Source: Talinum fruticosum
Lineage: Eukaryota; Streptophyta; Magnoliopsida; Caryophyllales; Talinaceae
Assembly (NCBI GenBank): GCA_021018815.1
Contig: JAITYX010000007.1
Span: forward strand, 7,503,001-7,567,000
DNA: 64,000 nt
Reading direction: 5' to 3'
The notes under the pieces were generated by a model. The model did no database searches, was not told the DNA's origin, and was given only the letters and a program-made list of their open reading frames with translations. Position 1 is the stretch's first letter. Every line of letters starts with the position of its first letter. Shown here piece by piece: positions 38,086-50,457 of the stretch. The position numbers and the translations under genes were made by a program.

Positions 38086-39096
38086 GTGTTGGAAGAAAAG
38101 AAGTTATCAACAAAACTCACACGAAATTTTCTCCAAAAAGATATATACTGTAGGCCCACTTGCTCTATGATTGGCTTGTCATTAGTAATCTGGAGTTTTA
38201 GCCATTCACCAACCACGTACTTCTTTTTGCCGGCATCATCTGCACCATATTTAGTTTGCAGTTTTTCCCATATAACCTTAGCAGATTTATAGTCAATAAA
38301 TAAATCAAATAAGGGGTTAGTCATATGGTGCAGCGAGATAGCCTCAAACAGTTTTGTTGTCTTTCCCCAGTTTCTTCTTATCAGCATCGGTAGTGGAGGA
38401 GGTGCTCTTTTCTTTGTCTTTGTCCGATGCAGCGAAGTTTCGAACTTGTCATCAGCAATGTTTGTGGTCAGAATATAATCCATTTCTAGTCGTTCGAAAA
38501 GAATAAGAAGCTTCGGGACCAACGCTTGTAGTTGGTTCCATCAAGGGGTTCAATTTTTGAGAGGTGAGGAAGAGTTTTGTGGAAGTTGACAGCCATTGAT
38601 AATATTTGCTTTCAGATTGTTGGAAGAAAAGAAGTACGAGTTATCAATGGCGAGAAGAGATGAAGGGAAGAATGTTGTGTCGTGGTTGATCAGCTGACCT
38701 GAAAGCAAATACGAACCGACACGGTGCAATCGTAATAGCCGGTTGCTCCCAAGGTTTCCACAACAGCTTCACTCATGTGCACTCGAAGCGAAGATAATGG
38801 AGTACGCAGAAAACTATGCCCGAGAATGTAGAAGCAGTAGAGAAGGGAGAAAGAAGATGAAGTGTGTAAAATGAGTAGAAGAACTTTGAATTTATAGGAG
38901 GAAATGTGACTGTTGGGAGCAAAAAACATGGAAAGGATCAAGGAAGAAGTGGAGAAAAAATTCTTCACTTATCTCTCCGAGTACTCAGAAAATCAAGGTA
39001 GGAAAATCTCCCACTAACAGTCATAACATAATGGCAAGGAACGAGTCAATGAAACTCACACGAAATTTTCTCCAAAAAGATATATAATGTAGGCCC
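38086..39096 (-). mobile_element. Ty1/Copia retrotransposon remnant
   Basis: On the minus strand, LTR-like sequence (about 39096 to 38616, ending TTCTTTTCTTCCAACA) precedes a Gag start at 38596. The same LTR-end words recur at 38086-38115, and an LTR-internal segment at 38112-38150 repeats 39053-39093. The region is thus a 5' LTR, a piece of gag and a shortened 3' LTR fragment joined by a large internal deletion. No protease, integrase or RT remains. LTR limits are approximate. Confidence 0.65.
38150..38596 (-). pseudogene. Copia-type Gag (UBN2-like) fragment
   Basis: From ATG 38596 the minus strand reads HKTLPHLSKIEPLDGTNYKR, loses frame at the next codons, and resumes as LLILFERLEMDYIL, HMTNPLFDLFIDYKSAKVIW and KYGADDAGKKKYVVGEWL. 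These are the standard plant Copia Gag landmarks (DGTNYxRW, LFDLF, KYGxxDAGxKKY). It is interrupted by at least one frameshift near 38510 and an extra segment around 38370-38450. It lacks the zinc knuckle. Confidence 0.8.
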
Positions 39097-40084
39097 GCGG
39101 CCCACGCTCAGCTCGAGCGGGCGGCGCATGCGCATGGTGGTGGTCCAAACCCTTCTCAGCCCAAACCATAGTGTTAACTTTCAAATAGTAACAAAGAGAG
39201 GGAAGTATATAAACTCAAGGAACTTTGTAAAAACTTCGGACAATAGAAGAAGAAAGGTTCATGCCATTTTCTAACAACTTGGAGCAAATTAACGGCGAGA
39301 TGAGCTACCGATAGCAGCCGGGAAATTCAAAGGTTAAGTCGCTGGAAAGACAAAGCGAGCCTCGGCGAGGAATTTCAGAGCCGAGTGGCAGTAGGGGAAG
39401 GACTTGAAACTTAGCTTGGAAATTCTAGATTAAAATTTTTCTTTTTTTTTTTTTTAAAAAAGACCATCTTACCTAAAAAATAGTTATGAAACATAATAGT
39501 ATTTAAGAGAAGAAGAGCGATAATACAACACAATCTTTTAAGGAATAAATACCTTACAAATTGGCATATTATACCATTAAATTTAAAAGTTAGGTTATTT
39601 TTGTTCAATATTATGAAAATAAAATTTTTAATTTAAAAAAAATTAAAATTTTTAAATCCCTGCCTTTGATTTACATGCAATATTTATATCATGGATCCAG
39701 ATCTATGAGTCGGGTGATATGATATAATGTAAAGAAAGATCATAAAAATAAGAGATGAGTTTATTACAACAAATATTATATATGATAATTTGGGTGTATA
39801 GATAAGAGTTTATGGAATAATTTGTAGCCTCAGGGAAGGGCAACACTTGACACTTAGAAGATGACACTTCTTGTAACGGTATTTTCTTAAATGAAAAATT
39901 CTTCATTCACATAGCTTCTTAGATGACACTTAAGGATGTCTTGTGTCCTAACTCTCAAACATGAAACTTTCATAATCTTTACCATTTGTATGAAGCTCAT
40001 TGCCCTGATGATCCACAAGGTGTGCCAACTTAAACAATAATCTCACGCAATATCCTACTTCAAGTATCATCGCATGCGCAAATT
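39097..40084. other. AT-rich intergenic, nothing recognised
   Basis: A GC-rich patch near 39100-39130 and 39300-39400 is followed by A/T homopolymers (39430-39460, 39630-39660). No domain, exon or element ends were identified. Confidence 0.5.
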
Positions 40085-40959
40085 CTACCATGATTGTTCA
40101 AGCACCTAGCTAGGTGCTTGGATACACTTGTCATGTGGACTCTTTTGAAATTAAATTTATATGTGATGAATTTTTTCAAATTTGATGAATTTTTGTAATG
40201 TATACTTTTTTTTTGTATTTCAATTAATTTTTCAATAAAATTTAATTATTGAAGTACACTTTTTTATGCACTTGATTTAATATTATCAATAAATACTAAC
40301 AAATTCAATATAAATATAATAAATGTTTGAATTAAACATATATATCTTCATTTTTCTTAGAAAACACTAATGAATTTGTGTCCATATGCATACTTTTTTA
40401 CAAACACACTATTAGCTAAAATTTAATCACTTAAGTACACCTTTTTAATATACTTAACTTAATATTATTAATACATAGTGATGAATTTAATATAATATGG
40501 TGAATATTTGAATTAAACATATGTATCTTTAATTTTCTAAAAAAGTATCGATATAAATATTTTGTTCATTTATATAAAAAAATATACAAATATATCAAAT
40601 AATTTACAGATGAATTTGTAATAAACTAATAAATTTTTACAACAACAACGATGAATTTTACAACAATACTGATAAATTTTTAAAAATACGTCTACACTTG
40701 TCAATATCCATCTATCTCTTTCTACATATTCAACACTTTTTCACCAATAGCTTGCGTTAACTTTAATTGCTTAGTTCTGTACATAAATTTATGAACAATT
40801 AGTAGAATGTAGAAGAAATAATTATGATAAACCGGAATTTTACATGCTTTTCCATTCTCTTATTGGCTAATTTCGACACTTCAAAGGCCTTCGACCTAAA
40901 TTCTTATTTGATTTCGCTTACTTTCTTCATTTATGATTAAAGTGTACGAATTTCTATGT

Positions 40960-42115
40960 TTTGAGGTAATCCCGCCTTTTATGATGAAGAATACGTCTTT
41001 CAAAGTGCTAAGGAAAAGAGCGGGAGGCCATAGAAGGTCGGTGAGCGAGGAAAGAGTTCAAGCCAAGTTAGCACGAGGTTGTAGCACAGGCTGTGCTGAA
41101 GAAAAGAAGGAAAAGAAGACCTAGCACAGGCTGTGCTGAAGCAGAAGAGGTCAGCACAGGCCATGCTAGGAATTTGGGATTTAATTGAAGAAGTCGTGAG
41201 CTTGCACGGGTTAAGCACGGTTTCAGCACTGGTTGTGCCAATCGGTAGTTTTCATTTTTCTGCACATTTTATTCCAGAAACTGTTAATTTTCGAGGGGAC
41301 TTTTGATGCTTCGTTTCTAGGCTAGTTTCTCTCTATGTTTAAGCACTTATTTTCCATTGTCAAGGGATCAAAGCTTGGAGTTATTTTCATTTAATCGCAA
41401 GTTAATTCAAGTTTACGGTATTGTCATTCTTTTCTCTGCTTTTATCTTTCATTCTTTTTGCTGTTCTTCTCTCGGTTTGCTATCACATGTCATGAATATG
41501 TGTGGCTAAATTTCCAACTTAGGTTGGGGATTTTTCCACTAATATGCTAGTTTAATCGTAATTGATGCTTTGATGCTAATTTGCAATTGTTTGATGAATT
41601 TCCGACTTGTTGATTCTTGTGAATTGGTGTGAGGTTCGAGAGAATCCTGCCTTTATTGTTTTTGGGAATTGAGTAGACTTCGAGAGAAAAGGCTTAGTTC
41701 TACTTCAACTTGTTGGATGATTACAACTTAGATATGAGAATAATTTAGGTTGTTATTAAGAGAAGAGTCGATAACTTTGTAATTCTCTGGTTTTGACTGT
41801 GTGAGAACAACAATTAATTCAATTGAGTTAGCTTAATGACCTTCGAGAGAAGGCTTAGGTGGTCTGAACTGCATCGATTCCCTAGTTCATCGTAGTTGTG
41901 AATAGTGTAGAAGCATATAATTAAGATTGTTGGTATGTTAGCTTGGTAAATCCCTACCTAAGGTTTTCTTATCTGATTTCATCTCGTTTTTAGTGCTTGC
42001 ATCACAAACAATTCTGAATTGTTCTTTTGCTTAGTTCATAAGGAGATTGACCTTAGACTTGCATGAGACCTATCTCCACGAGATCGACAACCGTACTCTC
42101 TATAGTACATCAACA
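40960..42115 (+). repeat. LTR-retrotransposon-like fragment
   Basis: It starts with three imperfect palindromes of the type AGCACAGGCTGTGCT (41088, 41133, 41163 areas). It continues with 'ttcgagagaa' repeats (41634, 41680, 41842 areas) and ends with 'ctccacgagatcgacaaccg' before 'tactctctatagtaca'. This style of ending is seen in LTRs of large plant Ty3/Gypsy elements. No second LTR or coding part is present. Confidence 0.35.
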
Positions 42116-42329
42116 AATTACTATGTCAATCACTAAAATTGATAAATTCATCAATATAAGATAAATCCTACAAATTATACATATTCCTAAATCCTACAAA
42201 TTATACATATTTCCCTTAATAGAAGATAAATTTATCAAGGATTAGTATGTATTCATCGGTAGTAATTAGCATATTCATCACTAAATTCACACATTCAAAA
42301 AAAAATATATTTAATATAATCTTCTTTTC

Positions 42330-43270
42330 AAAATAGCATATCCAATAATAGAAGATTCATATTAAAAAACACATATTCAAAAATGCAAAAGACAAATTCA
42401 CCGAAAAAATATCATATTCATAGACAAATTCATTAAAAAAATCACATTCATCTATATATAGTAAGTCATCAAACCTTAAAAAACACAAATTCATTAGAAA
42501 TATGACAAATTCATCAAACAAAATACTATAGTAAACAAATACAGAACTACAAAACCACTCCAAAATCCTCATTTGCTATATATAAAAAATATAGAAGACA
42601 AATTCATCGAAAAAAATATCATATTCATCAATATAAAAGACAAATTCATTAAAGAAAATATCATATTCATCGATATATATTAAATCAAACCTTAAAAAAC
42701 ATAAATTCGTTAAGAAATAGGACAAATTCATAAAATAAAAAATTATAGCAAGCAAATCAGATCTAGAAAGAAAATCCAGAACTACAAAACCATGCCAAAA
42801 TCCTCATTTGCCAGATATCAAAAATACAAAAGATAAATTCATCGAAAAAAATCATATTGATCAATATAAAAGACAAACTCATTAAATAAAATATCATATT
42901 CATAGATATATAGCAAATCAGATCTTAAGAAAATATAGATTCGTGAAGAAATAGAACAAATTTATCAAAGAAAACACTAAGGCAATCAAATTAGATCTAG
43001 AAAGCTAATCCGGAATTACAAAACCACGCCAAAATCCTTGTTTGTTATATATGGAAAATGTAAAAAATAAATTTATCGAAAAAATATCATATTCATCAAT
43101 ATAAAAGACAAATTTATTAAAAAATATATCATATTCATACATATATAGTAAATCAGACCTTTAAAAAACATATATTCATCAAGAAATAGGGCAAATTCAT
43201 CAAAGAAAATAGTATGAGTACGCAAACTAAATCTAGAAAGTAAATCAAAACCACGTCAGAATCCTTGTTC
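42330..43270. repeat. ~234-bp tandem repeat array, about four units
   Basis: The marker 'aaaacca(c/t)...ccaaaatcct' occurs at 42551, 42786, 43020 and 43247, spacings 235, 234 and 227 bp. Each unit also carries 'aaagacaaattcatt', 'atatcatattcat' and 'aaatcagatct' words. Copies are clearly diverged. Confidence 0.85.
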
Positions 43271-44088
43271 ACCTCACAAAATTACCATGGGGGACTTGAC
43301 AATTTCAACCCTGGCGATTTTTGTAACTGCGGCGGGAAGGGGAAGGGGGAAGGAACTAGCGAATTCTTGTTGCTCATCGAAGTCGGCAATTTTTTATTTT
43401 TCTGATGTCTCTTTCATCGGTGACAAAGCACTTACTCACCGGAGAAGAGGACTACATGACTGCCAGCGGTATTGTTCCGTCATAACAAATCAGATCTGGA
43501 CGAAATTGTATATTCAACGATGAAAAATCAAAATTAATGACTAAATTGATGGAAATATGACCAAAGAGAAGCAGAGAGAGAGAGAGCAGATGAGTGAGGA
43601 GAGAAAACATAAATATGAAAATACGTGATATTTGTGTTTAAAAGATTTTATTTTATTTTATTTATTTTTAAAACACTTAACTAGGTACTTTAATCACTAC
43701 AATGTACTTATTGAAGTATCATATATGGTTGATATAGTAATGCCTTTTGGGATCACATTGGAACCTGCATTCATACTCCATTTACATCGACTTTTGCACC
43801 TCCATTCCTACTAAAAGACCTTCCCATTTGGAGAGAGTGATTTTGGACTCTTTCTTCCTCCTATTATGTCAAAAACAGGGGGAGATGGGGAGAGAAGGGG
43901 GCATTTTCTGAAAAACAACTTGTCCAAAAGGCATAGAGCCTATGAGCAATAAAAGGAAATATGATCATTGATCAAGAGCTTCATTTACAATCCTCTAATT
44001 CAACAAATATAATTCCACCACAAATTCACACGTTTCTTTGACATATCCTTTCTATTTTAGGGAACCAAAATGGCTGAGTTGTGAGAAA
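43271..44088. other. Intergenic between repeat island and TPT1-like pseudogene
   Basis: A moderately GC-rich block (43290-43480) has a short open frame without recognised domain. A 'gagagagaga' tract lies at 43575-43590. Nothing else is supported. Confidence 0.4.
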
Positions 44089-46201
44089 TTAAATCTGGAA
44101 AGGCACTGGCTTTCTATCAGGCCACGTTTCGATTCTCAGAAGCCATAATTAAATTAGATTCTCAGGAAGCAAGGTTCAAGCTACGAAATGGAGCTCCAAA
44201 TATTTTATCCCTGTCCTTACCAGGGATCTCTTCAGCTGAAAGGATTGGCTTCAATAAGCTCTCAGTTTCTACAATCTGAATACCCAAGAAAGCGCTTATC
44301 ATAAGAAACTAAAATACCATAGAATACACCAATGCACAATGATGATGCACATTGAATTTGTATCTCACCTCCACAGATTGCCCTTGGTTGGCACGTATCA
44401 ATAACTCTCCATTTTCTTCCAGAAGGTCAAGCCTCTGCTACTTGTCTACCCTCACCGCCTGAAAAATGCACACAACAAATGTTTAGCCAGAAGCTGCTGA
44501 CAGAGAAGTAAACATCATAAGAACACAAAATACAGAGAGTAAGATTGATGGCATAAACATAATAGTTTTAGATTCTGATAGTGATTTTATTTTCATTGTA
44601 TTTTCTTATTTTTATTCTAGGGGAGAGTTGGAGGGAATAGAAAGCTAGAATATGACAAAAGAATGACTGGATTGGCGTGGTTCCACTTTTCAAGCAGCTG
44701 AATGAATCAGTATTGGATCTCCTCCCTCCCCCAAGAAAAAAAAAAAAAAGACCCCCACCCAAAACCAAAAAAATGTTGGATTATAGAGGAATACTCATCC
44801 AGAAAGGATTAAAAATAGGATGATGGTGAACTGAGGGAAAAATTACTGTCTAAACCATCCTCCACTTGGAGAACTCCGTTAGTAGTGGAAAGGTAGGTCA
44901 CTGGGTAAAGCTATGTGCATCTAACCTGCTGAAATCGTCTCAATTGTTTTGATTTGGTTTGGTAATTTTGGTTGAAATGTAGATGACTCAGTCTCACAGA
45001 TTTTAACCCTATGCGCGATAGGCGAACTTCACTTTGTTCTATCAGCTTTACCTAATGCAGGTCAGGCCTAGACTTCTCACAACCAAATATTGGTACTAGG
45101 TACAGCAACCATCAATTTGCTTTTCAATAACATCCACAAACTGTGTGAATCATGCGAAATGATTTGTGGCTCCAAAGAGCAACTATACCTATGAGACTAA
45201 CAAATGCTACATGCATGAGGCATCTCTGCCACCAATCAAGACAAGATAAAGATCTAAGATGCATGATTAACTACTAAAGGAGCATAGTAATACAATTGAA
45301 AATGGAATCCTTAAGAACTTCTAGAGACCAATACATATCAGAATTTTGAAAAGGAGAATTTATGCCAATGAATCATGTATGCTGATTATATACTTTCTTT
45401 AGAGCGTTTTAGAAGATCCTTCATTTAATAAGTTCCATCATTTGAAATGTTTAAACAGTAACTTTGAAGAGGAAACTTAGAGGAACTGAAGGTAATTTGG
45501 TAATGACACCAAGTTGTCATTCAAAAAAGGGATTCTACGGGATTGTAAGTTCCCTTTCTAAGACATTCTTCTCATTGATTTTAGGCATGAGAATATATAA
45601 AAAGTCACAGGTTTACTGAAAACCCATTTTAAACTTTCCTACACAAACGCAGTGCTACAATCTACAACAAACAGGAGCAGAGTCACCAACCTCTTGAATT
45701 TCATCCACAGAATGTGAACGTAGTCGAACATTTGCCCTTGTCTTCAAGTTCAACTTCAATAAGTCTTGAACCCTAACATATCCATCACTTCGCATATCCA
45801 AATTTAGCTCTGTTGCCATGTGCCTCAATATACGAGTCCTAAGAAGCATTGATAAATGAATTAACCATATTTTTCATATATATAGTAGAGCAAAGATGCT
45901 CGCATTTATCCAGCAGGGGATAATGACAACCTAACCAGAAAACAAATTTGAGTGTCAATGTAGAAGATAACAAATTTCAAGAGCTAACTAGAATTTCCTC
46001 CAAAAAATAAGAAACCAAGACAGAAAAAACAGAACAAGGTTAGGCAGTACTTACAATAGTCTTCCGAGAGCATCAATTCTGTTTGAAGTGCCACCACCGC
46101 CGCCACCGCCGCCACCGCCACCGCTGCCGTGACCTCGACCTCGACCTCGAGGTCTTTGGCCTTTCCTTTCCAGTTCTAAAGAGCCTCTTCCTCTACTTCC
46201 A
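44089..46201 (-). pseudogene. TPT1: tRNA 2'-phosphotransferase (TPT1/KptA)-like, core deleted
   Basis: Exons at 46055-46201, 45691-45838, 44369-44458 and 44221-44275 have good GT-AG sites. They encode a Gly/Arg-rich start (GRGHGSGGGG), IDALGRLLTRILRHMATELN, RSDGYVRVQDLLKLNLKT, the LLEENGELLIRANQGQ segment and TESLLKPILSAEEIP. A last piece, 44089-44133, matches the normal C-terminus (IETWPDRKPVPF). TPT1 removes the 2'-phosphate left by tRNA splicing and transfers it to NAD+. Here the middle, about 90-100 residues with most of the NAD-binding and catalytic Arg/His residues, is absent between 44221 and 44133. An in-frame TAG also lies at 44440-44438. The start codon is uncertain: a possible first exon with ATG 46765 does not join in frame. 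Function is very unlikely. Confidence 0.85.
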
Positions 46202-47104
46202 CTACAATTTAAACGACATGAAACAAAGGGGCAGCGCCAACTTCAGAAATAGCTACACTTACAGAACAAATACTTCACACCCCTACTGAAAATCATCAAT
46301 CACCTCATTATCAAGCTTTATCCATACAATCTACCAAACCAACTGTATTAAATTCATGAATTACTTGATCGATGCATTTATATCAAAGATTCTACTTGAA
46401 ATAAAATATAATTAACATTCAGGGATCCTCTTAATCAGGCAATGAAAATAAGGAACAACAATCAATTACCCAATTGAAATCACAGATAATTCCATGTGAA
46501 TTTATGTCATTAACCCCGTGAATTTGAGATAAAGATAATTCAGGAAAGTGATCAAAACCCACAATCACCTTTTCCAAATTAATCCTTCAAATAGTGGTCA
46601 TAGATGAAAGAGGGAGGAGAGAGAGACACCTTTGTTTGGAATAAGCGAATGAAGAGAAAGATGAGGTCGCGCCGCCGCAGCTGCTGCTTCGACTACCTCT
46701 GAATATCTCGGTCCGTAGCAATGGCGGGCGAGGGGAAGATTAATAATGGCGGGAGGAGAGAGCATCGAGAGACAGGACGACGAAGAAAGACCAGATGATA
46801 ACTATTGCTTATTGCCGCTGACCATCTCCCAACCATCGGATCCCTCAAAAAGTGCAAGGTACAACCGTGTGTACCTTGCACTGTGCATAGGTATATAATA
46901 ATAGCTAAAGTATAAATGGGCCACGCTGAAATTTTTCAAAGCCCAATTCTAACTGATGCTTTCCCGTGATATCATGCTCCAGCAATCCTCACTGATGCTT
47001 TCCAAAGCCCATTCCCCCAACTACACTGAAGATAAATATTTCTCTAATTGATTTCCAAATCACACTTAATTGCTGCAAACCAAACCCTAATCGAGTAGCA
47101 ATTG
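46202..47104. other. Shared upstream region of TPT1-like and FRS-like loci
   Basis: The two loci are divergent here. On the minus side a possible TPT1 leader exon reaches to about 46765. On the plus side 46900-47104 is the FRS promoter and leader. 'aaaccctaa' (telo-box-like) occurs at about 47083-47091, just before the FRS start. The words 'actgatgctttcc' occur twice (46952 and 46990 areas). Confidence 0.5.
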
Positions 47105-49869
47105 ATGGATTCTGAAGATAATAGAATTGCTGAAGCAGAGCTATTACTGATTGATGAATTACAATTATTAGAGGTTGAACAAGAACCTGAACCTGCTGAA
47201 TTAGAAGTTGAACAACAGCCTGAACCTGATGCAATGGAAGAAGAAATTGAAGAAGGAGAACAACAGCCTGAACCTGAAGGTACGTATGATTTATGCTAAA
47301 TATATGAGTTATTAGAATCATGCTGAAGTTACATTGCTGTGTAACTTGTGTTAATTTGTTAGTTTTCATATTATTGCACGTTACATGTTTGATAAAATTC
47401 CTTAAAGACAATATTCTTAAAAGTTAAATCACGAGGTATAAAAAGATACACTTCTGAACCATTAAAAGTACATTAATTTGCTGATAAAGATACACTTCTG
47501 AACCGTTAAAGGTACACTAGATTAACAAACAATATAAACGACTAATAACAGTTTTTACCTATTCAAGTTGTTCTATTTTATTTCTCTTATAAGTTATTAA
47601 CCTAAATTGCAGATCCTCAAAATCAAAATCTTACTAAGAAATTATATGAAGAGAATGTTGAATTTGAATTAATGGGGAAAACGGTAAACTCTGAGCAAGA
47701 AGCATATGATCTGTATAACAATTATGGTTTAATGGTGGGATTCAACATTCGTCGCCACAATAACAGACCTAGAACAGATGGCACTGGTATAACTATGAAG
47801 AGGTATTGTTGTGCGAAACAAGGAAGTAAGAGACAAAGTGGGAAAAATGAAGTCGAAGGTGACAAAAGGGCATACGTCAAGAAAGTCACACGAGTTGGTT
47901 GCAAAGCAATGGTTCAGTTCTCAGTAGACAGAAATGGTGCGTGGACTGTCGTGAGACATGATAAGCTGCACAATCATCCATTTTGCAATGTGAACAAACG
48001 CCACTTTATGAAATCTCAACGAAAAGTGACTAGTGCTGAATTAGAGTTACTAAAACTAATGAAATCATGTAGAATAAAAGTTTCTGATACCGTGAAATTA
48101 TTGAAGAAGGAGGTAGGCGGTTCACCTGCCCTCGGGTTTACCATCAGAGATGCATATAATATGCTTGCTGCAGATAAAAGAAAGCACTTGGACGATACTG
48201 ATAGTAACACTTTAATGGGAATATTGAGGAAAAGGAAAGTTGAGGATGTCAACTTTTACTTTGACTTTGAACTTGGCGAAGGATCAAGTCTCACTAGCAT
48301 TTTTGGAGGGATAGCATGATGAGAGAAGATTATGATCTCTTTGGAGATGTGATTATATTTGACACCACATACAGGACCAACAAATACGACATGATATGTG
48401 CACCGTTTGTTGGAATAAACCATCACAATAAGAATATAATGCTTGGATGTGGGTTCATTTTGAATGAAAGGATAGAGTCATTTATCTGGCTTTTTAAAAC
48501 TTTCTTGGAATCAATGGGTGGAAAGCATCCTAGGACTATAATGACAGACCAAGCACCTTCCATTGCTGCTGCTATCAAAGTGGTATTTCCGCAAGCACAT
48601 CACAGACTATGTGTGTGGCATATTATTGAAAATTCAAAGAATCATATAAGAATGTTGAGATGTCAGGAGAATTTCACAGACAAATTCAACCATGTACTCA
48701 TGGGTTGTGATACTGAAGAAGAGTTTAATCATTATTGGACTAGGCAAGAGCTTCATTGTAGCTTCTTTTCCAAATTAATTAATCATTATTCAAACATTTG
48801 CCTTATCACCACTCACCGCATCCTTTTGTTTTCTTTTGATTTTCCCAGGTTGACTACAGAATACAATTGTGCTGAAAATGATTGGCTCAAGAAGCTTCAT
48901 AGAAGTAGACATCATTGGTGTCCGGCTTTTGGTAAAGATTTTTTTCCGGAGGCATCTTATCTTCCCAGAGGGTAGAATCAACCAATCGCTCAATTTCTTG
49001 CAGACTTCAAGCAACTACTGATCTTTGTGAATTTTATAATAACTTTCTTGATGTGGTAGCTGAGTGGAGAAGTAAAGAGAACGGAAAAGACTATGATTGT
49101 TGGGATGGACGGCCAGAAACCTGTTTTGCCCATGTACATATATTGATTCATGCAACGGAAGTGTATACGGCTGAAGCGTATCATATTTTTCAGCAAGAGT
49201 ACAAAAAGGAGTATCTTGTGCACAGGCCAAAATTCAAGAGACCGCTTCATGTTTAACATATAGATTATGGAGGGAACAAGTTGATGACTTTTTCCACATT
49301 GTTAACATCAATTGGGTCAATGAAACAGCTTCTTGTACATGCAAAAATTTGATGAAATGGGAATTCTGTGCTTCCATATCTTGAGGATATTTAACATGTA
49401 TTGTGTCAAGAAGATACCTGAGAAATATATATTGGATAGATGGAGGAAAAACGTCAAGGCTTGGGGAGGTGATAATAATGCAAGATGTTTCAGCAAATCT
49501 ACCGGCACTTCGTCATCAGTTTGGCGGTTGCAAGCACTGCGAAAATTTAGTACCCTCATAATTGCATCTGCCACAAATGAGAAAACAAGAGCTTTTTGGG
49601 ACGAATTGTTTGGAAAGGCTAAGGATGCTCTTGAAAAGGATATTGGCCCAATATACAATTGTGGATCAGAAGAGGAAAATACAAACTCAAGAGGAATAGT
49701 CCAAAATCCCAATAAGACAAGGGAGAAAGGGCAAAGAAATAAAAGAAAAGTGAGCATAGCTAAAAAGATGAGCAATCAAGTGAAGGCAAGAAAGAAGAAT
49801 GCTTCAAAGCAAGCCACAAATAGCATTAGCCCTCTTAACATAAGCCCAAACATTCCAGCAGCTGAGTGA
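47105..49869 (+). pseudogene. FAR1-related sequence (FRS) / MULE-transposase-like, four frame breaks
   Basis: Exon 1 (47105-47279, acidic, Glu-rich) joins exon 2 from 47613. Next are a FAR1 DNA-binding domain (C/H ligands in RYCCAKQG, RVGCKAMVQF and LHNHPF), a MULE transposase domain (VIIFDTTYRTNKYDM, TIMTDQAPSIAAAI, HRLCVWHI), a SWIM-type zinc finger region (CTCKN... near 49335-49375) and a basic C-terminus ending at TGA 49869. A 105-nt segment 48744-48848 looks like a GC-AG intron. Family members are transcription factors of the FHY3/FAR1 group derived from Mutator transposases. The frame breaks four times, each explained by one missing base in an A or T run (about 48303, 48939-48945, 49229-49233 and 49343-49346). 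It may be a young pseudogene or an intact gene with consensus errors. Confidence 0.88.
48744..48848 (+). other. Candidate GC-AG intron in the FRS-like gene, 105 nt
   Basis: The donor context is AG|GCAAGA and the acceptor TTTTCCCAG|G. Removing it joins FNHYWTR to LTTEYNCAENDWL, which restores the spacing of the family. Its length is divisible by three and it has no in-frame stop, so retention would insert 35 residues. Confidence 0.7.
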
Positions 49870-50059
49870 AGACATGTTGTGAATGTTGAACAACATACAA
49901 GGAATTCATTGATGATTGCAAAATTGATCATTGAAGATGTCGATATTGAATAACTTTTTTGAGCACCTTCATATTATTAAAACATATATGGTACATTTAT
50001 TGGTTATTATTAAAAACTTACACGGTAATAGATTGTGATCATTGAAGAAATTTTTATAG

Positions 50060-50140
50060 AACTTTAGTATACTTTTTCTCTATCGCAGTGAACCTTTTCT
50101 CTACTGCAGTGAACCTTTTCTCTATTGCAGTGTACCTTTT
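50060..50140. repeat. 22-bp tandem repeat, three copies
   Basis: 'ttctctat(c)gcagtgaacctt' is repeated three times with small changes, about 200 bp after the FRS-like stop codon, probably in its 3' UTR or flank. Confidence 0.85.
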
Positions 50141-50457
50141 TTATAGAAATTAAAGCTCTGTATTCATTCATTGATTGGGTTTGCTCAAAATCTCAGCACT
50201 GGCAACATGGGATTCTTTTTTTTATGATGTTCCAAAATATTTTACTTCAAAAAAAAAAATGAAATTTGATTAAGGATGATTTTTTTCTTTTTAAGATTAA
50301 TTATTCTACATTTTTTTCCATTGCTAGCAGTGAAAAAAGAGAACAGAACCTTCTATTTTTTGTATTTTTTGGTTAACCAAGTGGGAATTTTTTTACAGTG
50401 GAGAATAGAAAAAAATAAAGGGGTTTTTTTCTCTCAAAGAAATGACGCTAATTATGG

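Larger units (their letters stand above)
40085..43720. repeat. AT-rich repeat island rich in 'gatgaattt'/'aattcatca'
   Basis: Both flanks (40140-40690 and 42130-43250) are dense in 'tgatgaattt' and 'aaattcatca' words. The limits carry similar inverted segments (AAGCACCTAGCTAGGTGCTT at about 40109 and, on minus, AAGTACCTAGTTAAGTGTTT at about 43688), which may be element ends. No flanking duplication is seen. An LTR-like block (40960-42115) lies in the middle, so one element may have inserted into another. Confidence 0.4.

Noticed and set aside
37716..38113. Poly-Ile and poly-Leu open frames
   Set aside because: Pure translation of the AAT trinucleotide microsatellite.
46083..46289. Arg/His-rich plus-strand frame
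   Set aside because: It is the opposite strand of the Gly-rich TPT1-like exon (46055-46201).
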